Positions 32,803 to 40,543 of a DNA stretch of 42,588 nt are shown in pieces; position 1 is the stretch's first letter, and each line of letters opens with the position of its first letter. Under the pieces are notes generated by a model. The model did not search any database and was not told the DNA's origin. It saw only the letters and a program-made list of their open reading frames with translations. The DNA lies in the NCBI GenBank assembly GCA_022711175.1, contig JAKLFM010000024.1:1-42588 (forward strand), read 5' to 3'. Made by a program: the position numbers and the translations under genes. The DNA comes from Bacteroidota bacterium. GTDB lineage: Bacteria; Bacteroidota; Bacteroidia; Bacteroidales; UBA4417.

Positions 32803-34140
32803 ATGGCAGTAAAACACTTTCATCATGCACTGAAAATACGTACCGAAACCTGTTTCGGCTGTACGCATTGTATGAAAGTATGCCCTACCGAAGCAATCAG
32901 GATAAGAAATGGCAAAGCCATAATTCAGGAAAACCGTTGCGTTGATTGTGGTGAATGCTTTAAGGCATGCCCGGTGAAGGCAATATATATCGATCAGGAT
33001 GATTTTGAAAGAATCAAAGCCTTTGACTACCGTATCGCCCTGTTACCTGCCGTATTCACCGGCCAATTCTCACGCAGGTATAACAGAGAGCAGATTTATT
33101 CTGCCATCGAAGCAACCGGTTTCACACACATCTGTGAGGTTGAACAAAGCAGTGAACTCCTTGCAGAACAAATAAACAAGTATGCTGAAAGCAATCCTGC
33201 AAAAAAACCGTTGATATCCTCGTTCTGCCCGGCAATTATCAGGCTCATACAAGTGAGGTTTCCATCGCTGGTCAACAACATTATGCTGCTGAAACCGCCA
33301 CTTGACATAACAGCTCTCTATTGCCGTAAGAAATTCACTGACGAAGGCGTGAATCCTGCAAAAATCGGCGTATTTTATATAACACCGTGCGCCGCTAAAA
33401 TTGCTGCAGTTAAAAGCCCTGTTGGTGAAGACTACTCGATGATTACAGGCGTGATAAATATGGACTTCCTGTATAACCGGGTTTACCACCATCTGAAAAA
33501 TGATCACCCTACCGAAACGAAAACTGCCGGTGAACGTCCTCTTACACCCGCATCAACCCGATGGACCCTAACACATGGGGAATCGGATCATTTTAATGGA
33601 CGTAGTTTTGCTGTTGACGAAATTCACAATGTGATTGATTTCCTCGAGAAAGTTGAAAATGATGAAATCAGGAATGTAGATTTTCTCGAGTTGCGGGCCT
33701 GCGATGAGAGCTGCGCCGGCGGTGCTCTTACTTCGGCAAACCGGTTCCTGATTGTTGAAAGGCTCCGAAACACAAAACCTGCTGATATCAAGATAGTTGA
33801 GCCATCGAAAAAAACGATAGATGATTATCGAAGTTATCTCGAAACGAGACTGGCTATACAGGAAATAAAACCGCGCCCTATCATGAAGCTGGATGATGAT
33901 ATGGAAGAGGCCATGAAGAAAATGGATAAGGTTAAAGAGCTCATGAATATATTGCCGGGCACTGATTGCGCGGTTTGCGGGGCGCCAACATGCCAGTCGT
34001 TTGCCAAGGATATCGTACAGGGCGATGCTGATATCCGGCAATGCATATTCATCCAGAAAAGCCGTGAAAATACCGGCGAACTTGCACTACCCGATTCTTT
34101 AAAACTCATGAAAGAGATTTGGGGAAATGAAAAATTCTAA
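32803..34140 (+). CDS. Sensory-type [FeFe]-hydrogenase homologue with two N-terminal and one C-terminal [4Fe-4S] domain (HydS-like)
   Basis: A 445-residue protein. Residues 10-65 are a two-[4Fe-4S] ferredoxin domain (CFGCTHCMKVCP, CVDCGECFKACP). Residues about 75-350 are a shortened H-cluster domain. L1 reads SSFCPAI (Cys142), L2 TPCAAKI (Cys196) and L3 ACDESCAGG (Cys300, Cys304). All four cluster-ligand cysteines are kept, but the proton-relay Cys of L1 is Phe, as in slow, sensory hydrogenases. Residues about 385-415 are a single [4Fe-4S] domain (CAVCGAPTC, then a Cys 16 residues later) like that of RnfB and corrinoid proteins. No PAS or kinase domain is fused; the ATPases beside it may be the output. 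Probable role: sensing H2 or ferredoxin redox state. Confidence 0.85.
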   Translation: MAVKHFHHALKIRTETCFGCTHCMKVCPTEAIRIRNGKAIIQENRCVDCGECFKACPVKAIYIDQDDFERIKAFDYRIALLPAVFTGQFSRRYNREQIYSAIEATGFTHICEVEQSSELLAEQINKYAESNPAKKPLISSFCPAIIRLIQVRFPSLVNNIMLLKPPLDITALYCRKKFTDEGVNPAKIGVFYITPCAAKIAAVKSPVGEDYSMITGVINMDFLYNRVYHHLKNDHPTETKTAGERPLTPASTRWTLTHGESDHFNGRSFAVDEIHNVIDFLEKVENDEIRNVDFLELRACDESCAGGALTSANRFLIVERLRNTKPADIKIVEPSKKTIDDYRSYLETRLAIQEIKPRPIMKLDDDMEEAMKKMDKVKELMNILPGTDCAVCGAPTCQSFAKDIVQGDADIRQCIFIQKSRENTGELALPDSLKLMKEIWGNEKF

Positions 34141-34151
34141 ATCAAAACGAA

Positions 34152-34487
34152 ATGCAGATATCTGAAATCATACAAGCACTTGGTTTAAAAGCCTTTACTG
34201 AATCAGCCGGCCTCAGCCGCAATGCGACAGGAGGTTATACCTGCGATTTGCTGAGCGATGTAATGGGGCATTCACAATCCGGGCAAATATGGATAACCCT
34301 TCAGACACACAAAAACGTGATGGCAGTAGCCTCTCTCCGCGACCTTGCAGGTGTAATTCTTGTAAACGGCTTAATGCCTAATGCTGATATGCTTGCCCAG
34401 GCCATCGAGGAAGGAATTCCAGTGCTTGGAACAGATGAAAATGCATTCGATATCTCAGGAAAATTGTTTATATTGCTGGGGAAATAA
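34152..34487 (+). CDS. DRTGG domain protein (second of two)
   Basis: A 111-residue protein of the same fold as the gene at 32008 but well diverged. Visible segments are GGYTCDLLSDVMGHSQSGQIW, HKNVMAVASLRDLAGVILV and AQAIEEGIPVLGTDENAFD. It lies 11 bases after the sensory hydrogenase gene and 2 bases before the PHP gene, so it is translationally close to both. Two copies in one operon suggest a heterodimer or two alternative partners. Confidence 0.85.
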   Translation: MQISEIIQALGLKAFTESAGLSRNATGGYTCDLLSDVMGHSQSGQIWITLQTHKNVMAVASLRDLAGVILVNGLMPNADMLAQAIEEGIPVLGTDENAFDISGKLFILLGK

Positions 34488-34489
34488 AA

Positions 34490-35230
34490 ATGCAGATTTA
34501 CAGGGCTGATCTTCATATCCACACTGTGCTTTCGCCATGCGGAAACCTTGAAATGAGCCCGGTAAACATTGTTAAAAGAGCTAAAGAAAAAGAACTTGAT
34601 ATCATTGGAATTACCGACCACAACTCAACACTGCATTGTGAACTGACTGCAAAACTGGCTTCAGCCCTCGGAATTAAGGTAATGATGGGCGCTGAAGTCA
34701 CAACAAAAGAAGAAATTCATTGCCTAACGTTCTTTGAAACTACCAAGACACTGAAACTTTTTCAGCAATACCTCGAAAAGCACCTGCCTCATATACCAAA
34801 TGACGTTAATAAATTTGGATACCAGGTAGTTGTGAATGAAAAAGAGGAAATCCTGGAGAGTATTGACTGGCTGTTGATTTCAGCAATCGATCAGTCGATT
34901 GACGAAGTAGAAGATTTTGTTCACAAACTGGGGGGATTGTTCATCCCTGCACACATCGACAAACCCTGCAACAGCCTTATCAGCCAGTTGGGTTTTATTC
35001 CACCGGCAATAATTGTTGATGGTTTTGAGCTATCAAAGCATGCCAAACCACAGGATGTGTTGCCATTATTAAACCGGCACGATACCATACCCCTGCTTCG
35101 AAACAGCGATGCCCATCAGCTTGATCAAATTGCTGAAGCAACCACCTGTTTCGAAATGTGCGAACTTACATTCAGCGAAATCAGGCAGGCATTGAAAGGT
35201 AAGGACAACCGCAGAACTTTTACGGCATGA
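34490..35230 (+). CDS. PHP domain phosphoesterase-like protein
   Basis: A 246-residue PHP protein. Metal-binding motifs visible are ADLHIHTVLSPCG near the start, GITDHNS around residue 43, an MGAEVTTKEEIH segment, the FIPAHIDKP segment and NSDAH near residue 205. PHP domains are metal-dependent phosphoesterases. In this operon it could be the phosphatase that opposes an ATPase/kinase (inference). It overlaps the next gene by 4 bases (ATGA), which indicates translational coupling. Confidence 0.9.
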   Translation: MQIYRADLHIHTVLSPCGNLEMSPVNIVKRAKEKELDIIGITDHNSTLHCELTAKLASALGIKVMMGAEVTTKEEIHCLTFFETTKTLKLFQQYLEKHLPHIPNDVNKFGYQVVVNEKEEILESIDWLLISAIDQSIDEVEDFVHKLGGLFIPAHIDKPCNSLISQLGFIPPAIIVDGFELSKHAKPQDVLPLLNRHDTIPLLRNSDAHQLDQIAEATTCFEMCELTFSEIRQALKGKDNRRTFTA

Positions 35231-35778
35231 AAGACCTTTCGCTCCACATCCTCGATATTATGCAAAACTCGCTGGCAGCCGGTGCGAAACTAATTGATGT
35301 TGAAATCGCCGAAAATAAAACGGAAAATATCTACACCATCTGCATCAACGATAACGGCAAAGGAATGAGTGCGCATATGCTCAGTAAGGTCACCGATCCG
35401 TTTTTCACCACACGGACAACCCGGAAGGTAGGGCTCGGAATCCCCTTGCTGAAAGAAAATGCAGAACGTACAGGAGGTAAATTTGAAATTTCATCTCTCC
35501 AGGGTGAAGGAACCGTGATCAAAGCCACCTTCGTGATGAACCATTTCGACCGGCAACCGCTTGGCGATATCGCCGGTGTAATCGTGCTCACTGCTGCTTC
35601 CAATCCGGCCGTAAGGATAAAATATGTGCACAGCACCTGTTCCGGCAGTTATACCTTTGATACTTCGGAAATCATGGGAGTGCTTGGTAATACGCCTGTT
35701 AACAATGCCGAGATTATCAGTTTCCTGAAGGAGATGATCAACGATAATCTTGAAAACATAAATTACACAACCGGGTAA
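35227..35778 (+). CDS. Histidine-kinase-like ATPase without DHp domain
   Basis: A 183-residue protein. Residues about 1-105 are a histidine-kinase ATPase domain: N-box SLHILDIMQNSLAAGA, INDNGKGM, TDPFFTTRTTRKVGLGIPLLKENAERTGG. No dimerisation/phosphoacceptor helix with a His precedes it, so it cannot be a classical sensor kinase. The C-terminal 75 residues form a small extra domain (GVIVLTAASNPAVRIKYVH) that I do not recognise. It is coupled to the PHP gene by a 4-base overlap and followed 57 bases later by the hydrogenase subunit genes. Confidence 0.85.
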   Translation: MKDLSLHILDIMQNSLAAGAKLIDVEIAENKTENIYTICINDNGKGMSAHMLSKVTDPFFTTRTTRKVGLGIPLLKENAERTGGKFEISSLQGEGTVIKATFVMNHFDRQPLGDIAGVIVLTAASNPAVRIKYVHSTCSGSYTFDTSEIMGVLGNTPVNNAEIISFLKEMINDNLENINYTTG

Positions 35779-35835
35779 AACACCCTTTGATAAGAACAAA
35801 ATTACTGTACATAAATCACCAACAAGTTATTTAAC

Positions 35836-36234
35836 ATGACAAAGATCAAATCATTAAACGATCTGAGGGCAATTAAAGCCAGCGTTGAGGCTAAAATGAA
35901 CCTCAGAGAACGAAGCGACGCCCCTGAAAAACTGGTTCAGGTAAAAGTAGCTATGGCCACATGCGGAATTGCTTCGGGAGCAAAAGCCATCATGGATTTC
36001 ATGGTGAACGAACTTGACAAGCGGCAGATTCCGGCGGTTGTCAGTCAAACCGGCTGTATGGGTTACTGCTTTGCTGAACCGACCATTGAAGTGACTGTTC
36101 CCGGTAAAGAACCGATTGTTTTCGGCTATGTGAACGAGAAAAAAGCCGATCAGATCATCGAAAAATACATCAAGAACGGCGAACTGGTCGAAGGAATCAT
36201 TCCTGTGAATTACGAAAGCATTGAAAGTAAGTAA
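35836..36234 (+). CDS. hndB: HndB-like thioredoxin-fold [2Fe-2S] subunit of hydrogenase 2
   Basis: A 132-residue protein like HndB of the Desulfovibrio NADP-reducing hydrogenase and like the N-terminal domain of HydB proteins. Motifs are VKVAMATCGIASGAKAIMD and VSQTGCMGYCFAEPTIEV. Only three cysteines (43, 74, 78) are present, whereas the same domain of the next gene has four, so cluster binding needs proof. It is followed after 18 bases by the flavoprotein gene. Confidence 0.87.
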   Translation: MTKIKSLNDLRAIKASVEAKMNLRERSDAPEKLVQVKVAMATCGIASGAKAIMDFMVNELDKRQIPAVVSQTGCMGYCFAEPTIEVTVPGKEPIVFGYVNEKKADQIIEKYIKNGELVEGIIPVNYESIESK

Positions 36235-36252
36235 ACCCAAGGAGGAATAAAT

Positions 36253-38046
36253 ATGGCGACATTTAAAATGCATTTGCTTGTCTGCGGCGGAACAGGATGC
36301 AGGGCTTCGGAAAGCGAGAACCTGTTTCACAACCTGCGAACAGGAATCATTCAAAAAGGGCTCGAAAACGACGTTCAGGTTTTAACAACCGGTTGCTTCG
36401 GTTTCTGCGAAAAAGGGCCGATTGTTAAGGTACTGCCTGACAATACTTTCTACACAATGGTGAAGCCCGAAGATGCCGGCGAAATCATCGAGGAACATAT
36501 CATAAAAGGACGCAAAGTTCAAAGGCTGCTCTATGTAAATCCGCTAACTTCCGAAAAAGTTGAGGATTCAAAACATATGGGCTTCTACCGCAAGCAATTG
36601 CGTATAGCACTTCGCAATTGCGGTTTTATTGATCCTGAAAATATTGATGAATATATTGCCCGCGATGGTTATGCAGCGCTGGGTACCTGCCTCACCGAGA
36701 TGACTCCCGAGCAGGTGATAGAGCTCATGAAAAAGAGCGGTTTGCGCGGTCGCGGTGGCGGAGGTTTCCCTACAGGTTTGAAATGGGAAATCACACGTGC
36801 TTCAAAAGCTGACCAAAAATATGTGGTTTGCAATGCCGACGAAGGCGACCCCGGAGCATTCATGGACCGCTCCATCCTCGAAGGCGATCCGCATTCGGTG
36901 ATTGAGGCTATGGCCATTTGCGGCTATTGCATTGAAGCTACCAAAGGTCTTGTATATATCCGCGCCGAATATCCCCTGGCTATCGAACGACTGAAAATCG
37001 CAATCAAACAAGCCCGTGAATATGGCCTTCTTGGCAAGGACATTCTTGGAACCGGATTTGATTTTGATATCGAACTGCGTTATGGCGCCGGTGCTTTTGT
37101 ATGCGGTGAAGAAACGGCCCTGATCCATTCAATGGAAGGTTTTCGCGGCGAACCAACTGTAAAACCTCCGTTCCCATCGGTTTCGGGCTACAACGGAAAG
37201 CCGACTAACGTCAATAATGTTGAAACATTTGCCAACGTGCCGGTAATCATCAATCGCGGCGCTGAATGGTTCGCAAGTATTGGTACCGAAAAATCGAAAG
37301 GCACTAAAGTATTTGCCCTTGCAGGCAAAATCAACAATGTCGGCCTGATTGAGGTTCCGATGGGCATCACGCTCCGTGAAGTAATTTACGAAATCGGAGG
37401 CGGCATTAAAGAAGGCAAAAAATTTAAAGCTGTTCAAACCGGCGGCCCTTCGGGGGGATGCCTCACTGAAAAACACCTAGACACTCCTATCGATTATGAT
37501 AACCTGATTGCAGCCGGCTCAATGATGGGCTCAGGCGGTATGATTGTAATGGATGAGGATGACTGTATGGTCTCAATTGCCAAATTTTATCTTGATTTCA
37601 CCGTTGAGGAATCATGCGGAAAATGTGCACCCTGTCGCATCGGCAACAAGCGCCTCAACGAAATTCTGGAAAAAATCTGCAAAGGTGAGGGCTCAATGGA
37701 AGATATCGCGCTGTTGCGAAATCTTAGCAACGTTGTGAAAGACACGTCATTATGCGGTTTGGGCCAAACTTCGCCAAATCCCGTACTATCGACACTCGAC
37801 AATTTTTACGACGAGTATCTTGCTCATGTAAACGAAAGGAAATGTCCCAGCGGACAATGCAAAGCCCTGCTTCAATACTGGATTGAACCCGAAAACTGCG
37901 TGGGTTGTACTGCCTGCGCGCGCAATTGCCCTGTAAACGCCATCGCCGGAGAGCGCAAAGGTGTTCATATCATTGACCAGGCTACCTGCATAAAATGCGG
38001 AGCCTGTATGGAAAAATGCAAGTTCAATGCAGTATTTATCAAATAA
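36253..38046 (+). CDS. hndC: Full-length NuoF-like flavoprotein of hydrogenase 2 (HydB/HndC type)
   Basis: A 597-residue flavoprotein. Residues 1-100 are a thioredoxin-like [2Fe-2S] domain with four Cys (CGGTGC, GCFGFC). Residues about 130-520 are the FMN/NADH core (GRGGGGFPTGLKWE, CNADEGDPGAFMDRS, GAFVCGEETALIHSMEG) with a [4Fe-4S] motif ESCGKCAPC. Residues about 535-597 are a two-[4Fe-4S] ferredoxin (CVGCTACARNCP, CIKCGACMEKC). This is the set found in electron-bifurcating HydB, which couple NAD(H) and ferredoxin. A strong AAGGAGG site lies 7 bases before the ATG. Confidence 0.95.
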   Translation: MATFKMHLLVCGGTGCRASESENLFHNLRTGIIQKGLENDVQVLTTGCFGFCEKGPIVKVLPDNTFYTMVKPEDAGEIIEEHIIKGRKVQRLLYVNPLTSEKVEDSKHMGFYRKQLRIALRNCGFIDPENIDEYIARDGYAALGTCLTEMTPEQVIELMKKSGLRGRGGGGFPTGLKWEITRASKADQKYVVCNADEGDPGAFMDRSILEGDPHSVIEAMAICGYCIEATKGLVYIRAEYPLAIERLKIAIKQAREYGLLGKDILGTGFDFDIELRYGAGAFVCGEETALIHSMEGFRGEPTVKPPFPSVSGYNGKPTNVNNVETFANVPVIINRGAEWFASIGTEKSKGTKVFALAGKINNVGLIEVPMGITLREVIYEIGGGIKEGKKFKAVQTGGPSGGCLTEKHLDTPIDYDNLIAAGSMMGSGGMIVMDEDDCMVSIAKFYLDFTVEESCGKCAPCRIGNKRLNEILEKICKGEGSMEDIALLRNLSNVVKDTSLCGLGQTSPNPVLSTLDNFYDEYLAHVNERKCPSGQCKALLQYWIEPENCVGCTACARNCPVNAIAGERKGVHIIDQATCIKCGACMEKCKFNAVFIK

Positions 38047-38064
38047 TTTGAGGGAGACAGAATC

Positions 38065-39834
38065 ATGGAAATGATAAATTTAACAATAGACAATAAGAAA
38101 ATTCAGGTTGAAAAAGGCACCAGCCTTCTGGATGCTGCTAAAACAGTGGGTATCAACATTCCCACCCTTTGTTACCTGCACCTTCACGACCTTGATATAA
38201 CCAATAAACCCGCTGGCTGCCGCATTTGCGTTGTTGAAGTGAAAGGCCGCCGCAACCTCGCTCCTGCCTGTGTTACAGAATGTACCGAAGGTATGGAAGT
38301 GAATACACACAACATCCGAGTCCTCAACGCACGTAAAACTGTGATGGAACTCATACTGAGCGACCACCCAACGGATTGCCTTGTCTGCGCAAAAAGCGGT
38401 AACTGCGAACTGCAGTCGCTGGCACACGAACTGGGAATCCGCAAACTTCATTACCAGGGCGAGCAATCGCATTATCGCGAAGACACATCACCGGCTATTA
38501 TCCGCGATGTTGACAAGTGTATTATGTGCCGCCGCTGCGAAATGATGTGCAACGATGTTCAAACCGTTGGCGTACTCTCGGCTGTGAACCGCGGATTTAT
38601 GTCGGTTGTTGCACCTGCTTTCGAGATGAACCTCGACCACAGTGTTTGTACCTATTGCGGACAATGCGTGGCTGTTTGTCCTACCGGCGCTCTTACCGAA
38701 GTTGACCACACCAACAGCGTGATAAGAGCTTTGGCCGATCCTTCGAAAACCGTTATCGTACAAACGGCTCCTGCTGTTCGCGCAGCATTGGGCGAAGAAT
38801 TTGGCATGGAACCAGGCACCCTTGTAACCGGAAAACTGGTTGCCGCATTGCGCAGACTCGGTTTTGATTATGTTTTTGACACCGACTTTGCTGCCGACCT
38901 TACCATTATGGAAGAAGGCACCGAACTGCTCGACCGCCTCAACCGGCACCTGAGTGGCGATAAAGACGTTAAGCTCCCTATACTCACCTCGTGCTGCCCG
39001 GGCTGGGTGAACTTCTTCGAACACCAGTTCCCCGAGATGCGCGACATACCCTCAACCGCCCGCTCGCCACAGCAAATGTTCGGTTCAATAGCCAAGACCT
39101 ATTTTGCTGATAAACTTGGCATCAAACGCGAAAACATGGTGGTTGTATCCATAATGCCCTGCCTTGCAAAGAAATATGAATGTGCCCGCGACGAATTTAA
39201 AGTTGACGGCAATCCTGATGTTGACTTTGCAGTATCAACCCGCGAACTGGCAAACCTGATAAAGCAATCCAATATAGATTTTAATTCGCTTGATGATGAT
39301 GATTTTGACCGTCCTTTAGGAGAATCAACCGGAGCAGGAGTAATTTTCGGGGTAACCGGTGGTGTAATTGAAGCAGCAACCCGCACAGCATACGAAGTTT
39401 TCACCGGTAAAAAGCTTGAGAAGGTTGAATTTCAGCAACTTCGTGGTATGGAATGGGTACGAAGCGCTACCGTTGACTTCGACGGATTGCCAATTAAGAT
39501 AGGCATCGCCCATGGTCTTGGAAATGCCCGCAAGCTGTTGGAAGATGTTCGCGACGGTAAAGCCGATTTTCATGCCATTGAAATTATGGCCTGCCCGGGC
39601 GGATGTATTGGCGGCGGCGGACAACCGCTTCATCATGGCGATTCAAGCATTCTCAAAGCCCGTACGGCAGCTATTTATCGTGAGGACGAAAGCAAAGTGA
39701 TCAGGAAATCACATGAGAATCCATTCATCATTCAACTGTACGAAGAATTCCTTGGCAAACCATGCAGCCATAAATCGCACCAGTTGTTGCACACCCATTA
39801 TTTCGACAAGAGCAAAGCTGTTGAAATTGAATAA
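38065..39834 (+). CDS. hndD: [FeFe]-hydrogenase catalytic subunit, operon 2 (HydA/HndD type)
   Basis: A 589-residue hydrogenase with the same layout as the paralogue at 29947: a [2Fe-2S] domain (CRIC), a His-ligated cluster (DHPTDCLVC), a two-[4Fe-4S] ferredoxin (CIMCRRC, CTYCGQC), then the H-cluster domain. All three motifs are canonical: L1 TSCCPGW (Cys310, Cys311), L2 MPCLAKKYE (Cys366), L3 ACPGGCIGGGGQP (Cys510, Cys514). No extra C-terminal [2Fe-2S] domain is seen. It has an AGGGAGA site before the ATG and is followed by the NuoE-like subunit gene. With the HndA-, HndB- and HndC-type subunits it should form a four-subunit, probably bifurcating or confurcating enzyme. Confidence 0.96.
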   Translation: MEMINLTIDNKKIQVEKGTSLLDAAKTVGINIPTLCYLHLHDLDITNKPAGCRICVVEVKGRRNLAPACVTECTEGMEVNTHNIRVLNARKTVMELILSDHPTDCLVCAKSGNCELQSLAHELGIRKLHYQGEQSHYREDTSPAIIRDVDKCIMCRRCEMMCNDVQTVGVLSAVNRGFMSVVAPAFEMNLDHSVCTYCGQCVAVCPTGALTEVDHTNSVIRALADPSKTVIVQTAPAVRAALGEEFGMEPGTLVTGKLVAALRRLGFDYVFDTDFAADLTIMEEGTELLDRLNRHLSGDKDVKLPILTSCCPGWVNFFEHQFPEMRDIPSTARSPQQMFGSIAKTYFADKLGIKRENMVVVSIMPCLAKKYECARDEFKVDGNPDVDFAVSTRELANLIKQSNIDFNSLDDDDFDRPLGESTGAGVIFGVTGGVIEAATRTAYEVFTGKKLEKVEFQQLRGMEWVRSATVDFDGLPIKIGIAHGLGNARKLLEDVRDGKADFHAIEIMACPGGCIGGGGQPLHHGDSSILKARTAAIYREDESKVIRKSHENPFIIQLYEEFLGKPCSHKSHQLLHTHYFDKSKAVEIE

Positions 39835-39874
39835 CTGGAAACATCTGAAGTTAAAAAAATAAAAAAGAGAAACT

Positions 39875-40363
39875 ATGGCAAGCATCAATATAAAACTCAA
39901 CGATCAGAAGATTGCCCAGTTGCAGGCAATATGCAAGGAATTCAACAACGACAAGGGAGAACTGATCAACGTGTTACACAAGGCACAGCATCTCTTTGGT
40001 TATTTACCTGCCGAAGTGCAGGAAGTAATTGCCAAGGAACTGAACACCTCGGTAGCCCACGTTTATGGAGTTGTTTCATTTTATTCATTCTTTACAATGA
40101 CTCCCAAAGGCGAGTACCCGATTAGCATTTGTATGGGGACAGCCTGCTATGTTCGAGGCGCCGAGAAGGTACTGGATGAATTCAAACGAATACTCAAAGT
40201 TAAGGTAGGCGAAACCACCGGCGACGGCAAATTTTCACTAAGTTGTTTGCGGTGTGTCGGCGCCTGCGGCCTTGCTCCTGTTGTTATGGTTGGCGAGAAG
40301 GTTTACGGTCGTGTTGCTCCCGACGGCGTTAAGGATATCCTTGACGAATATTTAAAGCAGTAG
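39875..40363 (+). CDS. hndA: NuoE-like [2Fe-2S] subunit of hydrogenase 2 (HndA/HydC type)
   Basis: A 162-residue NuoE homologue with the four expected cluster cysteines (Cys86, Cys91, Cys127, Cys131; motifs CMGTAC and CVGAC) plus an extra Cys124. Helical N-terminal part (LINVLHKAQHLFGYLP), HVYGVVSFYSFF segment. It is the last gene of operon 2, an unusual place because in most such operons, including operon 1 here, this subunit comes first. A strong terminator follows 38 bases after the stop. Confidence 0.93.
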   Translation: MASINIKLNDQKIAQLQAICKEFNNDKGELINVLHKAQHLFGYLPAEVQEVIAKELNTSVAHVYGVVSFYSFFTMTPKGEYPISICMGTACYVRGAEKVLDEFKRILKVKVGETTGDGKFSLSCLRCVGACGLAPVVMVGEKVYGRVAPDGVKDILDEYLKQ

Positions 40364-40400
40364 AGATTCACACTTTACCTGATTTCCCGGATCAAAAATG

Positions 40401-40431
40401 AATACTGCTCCTGAGGGGGCAGTATTTTTTT
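40401..40431 (+). terminator. Rho-independent terminator of hydrogenase operon 2
   Basis: AATACTGC (40401-40408) pairs with GCAGTATT (40419-40426), loop TCCTGAGGGG, followed by a run of T. Confidence 0.88.
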
Positions 40432-40509
40432 ATTTTTGTTACCAATATCGGCTGGGAACCAAAGTTCTATGGAACTAAGATTTTTTTATCGTCAGATAGA
40501 TGCTTTGCT

Positions 40510-40517
40510 TATATTTG
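40510..40517 (+). promoter_or_regulatory. -7 box of the hybrid histidine kinase gene
   Basis: TATATTTG matches TAnnTTTG exactly. The -33 region is only a T-run (40481-40487). The expected transcript start near 40524 lies downstream of the TTG at 40436 and the ATG at 40469 and 20 bases before the ATG at 40544, which supports the latter as the start codon. Confidence 0.5.
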
Positions 40518-40543
40518 CTCATTATCATGTAAAATTCCCTGTT

